Source: Bacillus sp. ISL-34
GTDB lineage: Bacteria > Bacillota > Bacilli > Bacillales > DSM-1321
Direction of reading: 5' to 3'
Assembly (NCBI RefSeq): GCF_018613325.1
Contig: NZ_JAGGQJ010000011.1
Location: forward strand, 321,212 to 368,782
Length of the DNA: 47,571 nucleotides
The position numbers and the translations under genes are program-made. The notes below the pieces were generated by a model. The model made no database searches. It was not told where the DNA came from and saw only the letters and a list, made by a program, of their open reading frames with translations. Shown here piece by piece: positions 42,242 to 47,571 of the stretch; position 1 is the stretch's first letter; every line of letters begins with the position of its first letter.

Positions 42242-42287
42242 AAAAAAACTGTAGACAAACTCGCTTTTCCTCGAATTTGTCTACAGT
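42242..42287 (-). terminator. Terminator of brnQ
   Basis: Minus strand: a 16-17-base stem built on ACTGTAGACAAACTCG (plus-strand 42248-42263, with complement 42271-42287) followed by seven Ts. The arm is identical to that of the galE terminator. Confidence 0.85.
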
Positions 42288-42314
42288 CAAATATTCCTGG
42301 ACTGATTTATATCA

Positions 42315-43655
42315 TTAATCTATTTGGTGATTATGACCGAATTTCGACTTTAAGACGCTGCTGGCATACCCAATGAATCCTCCAACAATGGCAGGGATGA
42401 TCCATCCTAGTCCTGCCTCATACATAGGAAGTATTGCAGTGAAGAAATCATTGATGAATGAAATGTGTACACCTGCTCCATTTAATCCATCGAATAAACT
42501 GACGATGAATGTTAAAAGTAAGCTGCCTTGATAAACTTCAGGTCTTCCTTTAAATAAAGAATGAAGAAATGTTAGGAAGATCAAAACAATGGCTAATGGG
42601 TAAATGGCTGTCATAACAGGTACTGAAATGGCAATTAATTCGGTTAGTCCAATATTGGCAATTATTGCACTGAATATGGATAAACTTATGGCAATTGTTT
42701 TGTAAGGCAGATTTGGAAACAGCTTATGGAAGTATGTCGAGCAAGATGTAATGAGTCCTACGCTTGTCGTTATGCAAGCCACTGTGATCATTAATCCTAA
42801 TAATAGCCCACCATATGCTCCAAAGTAATAATCCGAGACTTTTGCCAAGACAATGCCTCCATTATCCAAGCGTCCAAGTTCCCCAACGCTTGAAGCACCC
42901 ATATAAGAGAGAGCTGTATAAATGGTAGCAAGGATAACGGCCGCAATGGCAGTCGCTTTTCCGCAAACAATCATTATTTGTTTTTTTGTTTTAGCACCTT
43001 TTTCTTTGATGGCATTAATGATGATGATACCAAAAACAAAAGATGCAAGAGTATCCATGGTTAAATATCCTTCTCTGAACCCATTGAAAAATGGTTGAAC
43101 CATATAGTGCTCGGCAGGTGCTTGAAAATCTCCAATTGGATTAACGAAAGCGACTACCACCAGGATTCCAATGAACGTCAACTTGATGGGTGTTAAAACT
43201 TTCCCCACAATTTCGACAATTTTCGCAGGATTGAGCGAAAGAAGGCACGAAACTGTAAAAAAGATGATGGTGAAAATAAGTAAAGGCAATGGACCTGAAT
43301 CTTCAGGCAAAAAAGGTTTTACACCGATCTCAAAAGAAACGTTTCCTGTTCTAGGCATTGCGAATAATGGACCAATGGCTAAATAAAGAACGGTTGTGAA
43401 TACAATACCAAAGACTGGATGGACACGGCTCGCTAATGATTGTAAGTCATCTTTTCCAGAAAAACCGAGTGCAAGCACACCAAGTAACGGTAATCCCACT
43501 CCTGTGACCAAAAATCCTGCATTAGCTGACCAGATATTCATACCTGCAGATTGACCAAGCATTGGCGGGAAAATTAAATTCCCTGCCCCGAAGAAAAGGG
43601 CAAATAACATGAACCCAATCACTACTATAAATGAAGATGGAACCTTATTAGACAA
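42315..43655 (-). CDS. brnQ: Branched-chain amino acid transporter BrnQ (LIVCS family)
   Basis: 446 residues, 12 predicted membrane helices. The N-terminal signature FALFFGAGNLIFPPMLG and the segment AIGPLFAMPRTGNVSFE are diagnostic. It imports Leu/Ile/Val with Na+ or H+. The start is TTG 43655, 7 bases after GGAGGG. The leader holds a strong CodY-like palindrome, in keeping with control by branched-chain amino acids and GTP. Confidence 0.94.
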   Translation of the reverse strand: MSNKVPSSFIVVIGFMLFALFFGAGNLIFPPMLGQSAGMNIWSANAGFLVTGVGLPLLGVLALGFSGKDDLQSLASRVHPVFGIVFTTVLYLAIGPLFAMPRTGNVSFEIGVKPFLPEDSGPLPLLIFTIIFFTVSCLLSLNPAKIVEIVGKVLTPIKLTFIGILVVVAFVNPIGDFQAPAEHYMVQPFFNGFREGYLTMDTLASFVFGIIIINAIKEKGAKTKKQIMIVCGKATAIAAVILATIYTALSYMGASSVGELGRLDNGGIVLAKVSDYYFGAYGGLLLGLMITVACITTSVGLITSCSTYFHKLFPNLPYKTIAISLSIFSAIIANIGLTELIAISVPVMTAIYPLAIVLIFLTFLHSLFKGRPEVYQGSLLLTFIVSLFDGLNGAGVHISFINDFFTAILPMYEAGLGWIIPAIVGGFIGYASSVLKSKFGHNHQID

Positions 43656-43687
43656 AATAAACCCTCCGAAAAAACCAAAATTTGCTA

Positions 43688-43718
43688 TTTTAGAAAATTA
43701 TTAAATTTTCTAAAAATT
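43688..43718. promoter_or_regulatory. CodY-box palindrome in the brnQ leader
   Basis: TTTTAGAAAATT-ATTA-AATTTTCTAAAA is a perfect 12-bp inverted repeat. AATTTTCTAAAAATT (43704-43718) matches the CodY consensus AATTTTCWGAAAATT at 14 of 15 positions. It lies about 30-60 bases downstream of the predicted -10. Confidence 0.7.
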
Positions 43719-43748
43719 ATATAAACGGTAATACTAAGACCGTATCGT

Positions 43749-43777
43749 ATTATAACTAAATTAAATTGATATTTCAA
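43749..43777 (-). promoter_or_regulatory. Promoter of brnQ
   Basis: Minus strand TTGAAA (43772-43777), 17-bp spacer, TATAAT (43749-43754). Confidence 0.7.
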
Positions 43778-43779
43778 TA

Positions 43780-44010
43780 TATTTTTTGTTTTTTATTATT
43801 CACCTTGATATCAGTGGTCCGCCCTTACTTTATTTTGAACATCTAAAAGCTGCTCATACTAATGAAATTCATTTTGAATAGATGAAATTTAAAGGAAATG
43901 AGGGTGCTGACTTTTTGAATGATCAAGAACATAGTGAAGTTACAATGGGGAACCCTGTTTGAGCTCGCGTGCGATGACTCACGAAAACATGTGCAGGGCA
44001 TAGTTGAAAT
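43780..44010. other. Intergenic stretch, no gene supported
   Basis: Only short open frames; one (TTG near 43915, ending TGA ~43962) is too short to call. No repeat or RNA motif recognised. Confidence 0.4.
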
Positions 44011-44027
44011 TAAGGCGGTGTTTTATA

Positions 44028-44258
44028 ATGGGATCAGTTTTTGAAAAAATACTGGGGTTGTTTTTTGAAAAAAGGAAACAAAGTAAAAAAGATGTTTTAT
44101 TACTAATTTTCATATTCGCGCTTCCTATAATTAATATGGTTGAGTATAACACGGATATGGACTTATTTTGGTTATCAGACATTGTATTAATTGCAATCAT
44201 TATTCTTTTGGCATTCATATATTTTGAAGGAAAAAGAAACAGGGAGATTGATCATTAA
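44028..44258 (+). CDS. Small two-helix membrane protein (76 aa)
   Basis: Starts MGSVFEKILGLFFEKRKQSK after AAGGCGGTG; an upstream in-frame ATG at 44004 lacks a site. Two membrane helices (VLLLIFIFALPIINMV and the stretch IVLIAIIILLAFIYF) are joined by a short acidic loop, ending KRNREIDH. Family not recognised; function unknown. Inverted repeat AACACATA / TATGTGTT lies downstream (44336-44377). Confidence 0.6.
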   Translation: MGSVFEKILGLFFEKRKQSKKDVLLLIFIFALPIINMVEYNTDMDLFWLSDIVLIAIIILLAFIYFEGKRNREIDH

Positions 44259-44536
44259 ACTTCGGTTTTTGATGAGCTGACGTTAAGGTAATTGTGGTTA
44301 GTTAATTCAAGAAAGTAAAAATAAGGGGTTAAAATAACACATATGTAAAAAAATTAAAAACATTTTCAGTATGTGTTAAATATCGTTCTGGGGTTGAATA
44401 ACACGAATGCTTATTGGCCTTGGAAGTATCGTAGAAACCTTCCTGATTAAATACAATTGGCCGTTAAATGCATATATAATTAAAATAAATTCTTATCGGT
44501 TTCTTTTAAATAAATCAACTTAAGGATGTGTATTTA

Positions 44537-44965
44537 ATGGGGATTAGAAGAGCAGTAATAGAGGATTGGAAGGCAATAGCGAATTTGTTAAGTCAGTTGG
44601 ATTATTCAGATACTGAGACATTTATTAGAGAAAAAATGGAGAAAATCATCATTCATCCTGATGAGGATTTATTGGTTTATGAAGATAACGGAGAAGTGAT
44701 CGCTTTTATTTCATTGCATTACATACCTCAAATAGCCTTAAAAGGGGATTTTGCTAGAATAAGTTATTTTGCAGTTGATAAAACCATAAGAAGTAAGGGG
44801 ATTGGGCGGGAGATTGAAGCATTTTGTACTGAATTAGCCAAGAATAGAAACTGTGACAGACTTGAGGTTCATTGTCATTCAAGAAGAACGGATGCACATA
44901 GATTTTATGCCCGCCAAGGCTTTATTGAATCACCAAAATACTTCATGAAGATGATAAAGCAGTAA
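44537..44965 (+). CDS. GNAT-family N-acetyltransferase
   Basis: 142 residues from ATG 44537; a GTG at 44528 is too close to AAGGATG. The acetyl-CoA pyrophosphate loop is IRSKGIGREIE (R-x-x-G-x-G). The later helix and Tyr are in HRFYARQGFIESPKYF. A single-domain acetyltransferase; substrate unknown. Confidence 0.87.
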   Translation: MGIRRAVIEDWKAIANLLSQLDYSDTETFIREKMEKIIIHPDEDLLVYEDNGEVIAFISLHYIPQIALKGDFARISYFAVDKTIRSKGIGREIEAFCTELAKNRNCDRLEVHCHSRRTDAHRFYARQGFIESPKYFMKMIKQ

Positions 44966-45019
44966 AGGCGGGTACCTATAGAAGAAATTAGAGAATTCTT
45001 GAACCAATCACAATCCTTG

Positions 45020-45043
45020 AGACCTGAATATGGTCTTTTTTTA
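45020..45043 (+). terminator. Terminator of the GNAT gene
   Basis: AGACC / GGTCT short stem with a long T-run. Confidence 0.65.
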
Positions 45044-45237
45044 TTTTAACGTCAGAATAAATGGAGAAAGCTTATTACACAATTTCACCGCAATTGTGCA
45101 CTAACGCACGAATCGTAGTCAATTGGTCATTGAAGATATCCTGTTCCCGTTTATAATGTTACACAGATGATCCTTATTGCACATGTATGCAATTTCTATT
45201 TGGGACATCGAATTCTTTATAAAAAAGGGGAATAAAC

Positions 45238-46140
45238 ATGAAAAAATCAGTAACATTTAATAATGGTCATTTAAAGATGGCAGGAAACCTATATTTACCA
45301 AAGGGGTTTGACGAAAGTGAAAAATATTCTGGGATTGTTGTTGTACATCCTGGTGGAGGAGTAAAAGAACAAACTGCAAGTGTTTATGCACAAAAGCTTT
45401 CTAATCAGGGTATTGTTGCGTTAGCATTTGACGCATCTCATCAGGGAGAGAGCGAAGGAGAACCACGTTTACTTGAAGATCCGAATGCCAGAGTAGAAGA
45501 TGTGCGTTGTGCGGTGGATTATTTGACGACTCTCCAATTTGTCGATCAAGAAAGGATTGGGGCACTTGGTATTTGCGCAGGTGGCGGTTATGCCGTAGCT
45601 GCAGCTCCAACTGAACGCCGTATCAAAGCAGTGGCGACTGTAAGTGCGGTGGACATCGGTGCTATGTTCCGAGGAGAAGGTAGCATTGAAACACAATTGC
45701 AAACACTTGAGGCGGTTGCGAAGCAGCGTACTGCAGAAGCAAATGGAACAGAAGCGCATCTCATTACTTGGGCACCTGATACGCTTGAAGAAATTGATAA
45801 AAATACACCTGTGCTAATGCGTGAAGCTTATGATTACTATAGAACGCCTAGAGCACAGCACCCTAATTCTCCCAATAGATTCCTATTTACAAGCGTTGAC
45901 AAACTCATGGCATTCTCGGCATCAAGACAAATTAGCACCTACCTGACTCAACCAATGTTATTGATTGCAGGAACCGAGGCAGACACACGCGGTTATAGCG
46001 AACGATTCCATGAATTGTCGAATGGACCAAAGGAATTATTCTGGGTTGAGGGTGCAACGCATATTGCTATGTATGATATCCCAGAATATGTAGATCAAGC
46101 TGTAACTAAGTTAACGGAGTTCTTTGGCAAGAATCTTTAA
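45238..46140 (+). CDS. Alpha/beta hydrolase (dienelactone hydrolase-like) with a Cys nucleophile
   Basis: 300 residues. The oxyanion strand is VVVHPGGGVKEQ. The nucleophile elbow is LGICAGGGYA, where Cys takes the place of the usual Ser, as in dienelactone hydrolases. The acid is probably Asp/Glu around AGTEADTRGYSE and the His is GATHIAMYD. Many such proteins (YcjY/DUF-type) are of unknown substrate. AAAAGGGG precedes the ATG. The TetR gene downstream, on the same strand, could control it, but no operator was found. Confidence 0.85.
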   Translation: MKKSVTFNNGHLKMAGNLYLPKGFDESEKYSGIVVVHPGGGVKEQTASVYAQKLSNQGIVALAFDASHQGESEGEPRLLEDPNARVEDVRCAVDYLTTLQFVDQERIGALGICAGGGYAVAAAPTERRIKAVATVSAVDIGAMFRGEGSIETQLQTLEAVAKQRTAEANGTEAHLITWAPDTLEEIDKNTPVLMREAYDYYRTPRAQHPNSPNRFLFTSVDKLMAFSASRQISTYLTQPMLLIAGTEADTRGYSERFHELSNGPKELFWVEGATHIAMYDIPEYVDQAVTKLTEFFGKNL

Positions 46141-46200
46141 GGAATAAGAAGGTGGCATGCAACGTGTTTAAAAAAACAGAAGCATGGTATCATTAAGAAT

Positions 46201-46236
46201 ACAGCCGTTTTCCCAGTCATTTTAGGAAACGGCTGT
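46201..46236. terminator. Strong hairpin between hydrolase and TetR genes
   Basis: ACAGCCGTTTTCC pairs with GGAAACGGCTGT; no T-run on either side, so termination efficiency is uncertain. Confidence 0.5.
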
Positions 46237-46269
46237 ACCTTATAGTAAAAGGTTTTTCAGGAAAGTTTG

Positions 46270-46827
46270 GTGACTCTCACAATGTCTATCGTGGATAGAA
46301 GAATACTAAAATCTCAAGAAGCAATCAAAAAAGCTTTTATTAAACTGATGTCTGAAAAGAATTTTGATCAAATTACGATACAGGATATTGCCGACAAAGC
46401 GAATGTTGGCCGAAGAACCATTTACTCTCATTACTTGGATAAATATGATCTGCTCGATAAGCTCATTGAAGAACATATTAACGAACTAAGAAAACTTTGT
46501 GAATCCTCAACAGAATTGAGTTTTTCAGATGCTCTTCTCATTTGGTTTGAATACTTTGAAAGTCATTATTCCTTCTTTTCAACCATGTTGGCAGACAAAG
46601 GGGCACCTTTTTTCCGCAGTAGCTTCCTTGAGCTTGTCATCGAAGAAGTAAAGAATGAAGTAGATGTAAACGAAGGGAAAAACCAAGGATTAAGTAAAGA
46701 TGTTATCATTCAATTTTTTGGAGTAGCTATTGTAGGGATAGTCGAATCGTATTTCACGAATGGAATACCCGAGCCACCCCAAGTCTTGGCAGAACAAGTG
46801 GGAATTTTGTTAGAGAGAAATTTATGA
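46270..46827 (+). CDS. TetR/AcrR-family regulator
   Basis: 185 residues from GTG 46270, with AGGA 7 bases upstream; ATG 46282 (MSIVDRRILKSQ) is the alternative. HTH (~15-60): FDQITIQDIADKANVGRRTIYSHYLDKYDL. The C-terminal domain is of the TetR_C type seen with the 20927 regulator (short, ~180 residues in total). Target unknown; the alpha/beta hydrolase upstream is the nearest candidate. Confidence 0.86.
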   Translation: MTLTMSIVDRRILKSQEAIKKAFIKLMSEKNFDQITIQDIADKANVGRRTIYSHYLDKYDLLDKLIEEHINELRKLCESSTELSFSDALLIWFEYFESHYSFFSTMLADKGAPFFRSSFLELVIEEVKNEVDVNEGKNQGLSKDVIIQFFGVAIVGIVESYFTNGIPEPPQVLAEQVGILLERNL

Positions 46828-46831
46828 TACT

Positions 46832-46864
46832 GGGCGCTCCTGCAGAACCGGGACGCCTTTTTTC
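46832..46864 (+). terminator. Terminator of the TetR gene
   Basis: GGGCGCTCC and GGGACGCC form an imperfect GC-rich stem followed by seven Ts. Confidence 0.65.
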
Positions 46865-46914
46865 TCATTCAGAATATGTACTTGCTTTACTTCAATAAGG
46901 GAGATGCTTTGAAG

Positions 46915-47571
46915 TGAACCCAAAAAGTTAGACACTTTATTTACTTAGGCAGCCTTGAGGGCATGAACCCGGTAATCTACCGGGCTCATGCCTTTTAATT
47001 TTACCTTGATTCGTTGATGATTGTAGTAATGGATATATTCTTCTAGTTCTTGTTTGAAATGCTCCATGCTTTCAAATTCTTAATAAGCCAAAGAAGTTTT
47101 CAATGACCGCATTATCGAGACAATTTCCTTTGCGGGACATGCTTTGTGTAATGTTATGTTTTTTCAAATCATGCGAGTATTGTTTCATCTGATAATGCCA
47201 GCCCTGATCTGAATGGAGAATGGGTGAATCTTTCGATTCCAAGCGATCAAGGGCTTTATCCAGCATTTTGGAAACGAGCGGATAAACAGGCCGAGATTCG
47301 ATATTATAGGCGATGATTTCTCCATTAAACAAGTCAAGAATGGCCGATAAGTATAGTTTCTCCCCAGCTAGATGGAATTCCGTGACGTCTGTTACCCATT
47401 TTTCATTGGACTTTGCCGCCTTGAAATCACGTGCTAGAATGTTGGGCGCAATCTTGCCGATGTTCCCTTTGTACGAACGGTATTTCTTCATGCGAACCAA
47501 TGACTTCAATCCTAGTTCATTCATCAATCGGAGAACTGTTTTATGATTGATGCGAGCACCTCGGTTACGTA
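46915..47571 (-). mobile_element. IS3-family insertion sequence, one end, running out of the window
   Basis: The element's terminal repeat TGAACCCAAAAAGTTAGACA (46915-46934) marks the 3' end of the transposase. The other end lies beyond 47571. The transposase inside is damaged (see next entry). Confidence 0.8.
46945..47571 (-). pseudogene. IS3-family transposase (IS150 group, OrfB), truncated and frameshifted
   Basis: Integrase-core text: WVTDVTEF (first Asp), [12 protein letters not shown] (second Asp), and [13 protein letters not shown] (Glu). The frame is open to the window edge. After FFGLL the reading frame breaks with a stop at 47072-47074. The expected end ([20 protein letters not shown], later [11 protein letters not shown] and HALKAA) continues in another frame to TAA at 46945-46947. 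A deletion of about seven codons with frame change would explain this. All three catalytic acids remain, but the C-terminus is disconnected. Confidence 0.82.

Overview
The window reads as a low-to-moderate GC Bacillaceae chromosome. Genes have GGAGG-type ribosome sites, TTG/GTG starts are common, promoters are SigA-like, and terminators are hairpins followed by T-runs. The gene families (gtaB/pgcA, bdbDC, ktr, sdaAB/sdaAA, an RsbR paralogue, a LysM-GH18 spore-type hydrolase, Rrf2 of the YwnA kind) fit Bacillus in the broad sense. The GTCGAATAA intergenic arrays suggest to me the Peribacillus (Bacillus simplex) group; that is inference.

Layout. 1-1929: 3' part of a secreted SH3b-repeat glucosaminidase. 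1975-4691: an Rrf2 regulator, a bdbD-bdbC thiol-oxidation operon and a YwnB-like oxidoreductase, whose three promoters share one inverted-repeat operator. 4748-12561: sugar-nucleotide and wall-polymer block (pgcA, gtaB, a 1200-residue multidomain glycerophosphotransferase/glycosyltransferase with GW modules, galE). 12641-14165: repeats, then an ATP-grasp gene under an apparent isoleucine T-box. 14265-17744: PhzF, gene remnants, a methyltransferase and an RsbR-like STAS protein. 17868-20236: Ktr potassium uptake under a c-di-AMP (ydaO/yuaA) riboswitch. 20524-23383: a small protein, then TetR divergent from an ABC-2 exporter. 24055-25115: a DUF2089/SHOCT-like three-gene operon. 25693-29881: GntR/UTRA regulator, LysM-GH18 hydrolase, LysE exporter divergent from an XRE-cupin regulator. 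30328-37524: secreted 5'-nucleotidase and a very large secreted nuclease, probably a nucleic-acid scavenging operon. 38275-40934: a PTS EIIC-like permease with the two-subunit L-serine dehydratase. 41554-46827: DinB-like protein, BrnQ under a likely CodY site, small membrane protein, GNAT, alpha/beta hydrolase and TetR. 46915-47571: end of a decayed IS3-family element.

The points most worth a second look are: (1) an Ile-type T-box directly upstream of an uncharacterised ATP-grasp enzyme; (2) a three-promoter operator next to a YwnA-type Rrf2 gene; (3) a GT-B glycosyltransferase whose two lobes are separated by four GW modules; (4) intergenic arrays with an alternating 21/20-bp period (about two DNA turns), always placed just after a gene and in that gene's orientation, next to a ~200-bp dispersed element; (5) the nucleotidase plus double-nuclease pair; (6) a permease of the PTS EIIC fold tied to serine deamination.

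All calls come from reading the sequence; no homology or folding search was run. No tRNA, rRNA or CRISPR array was seen.
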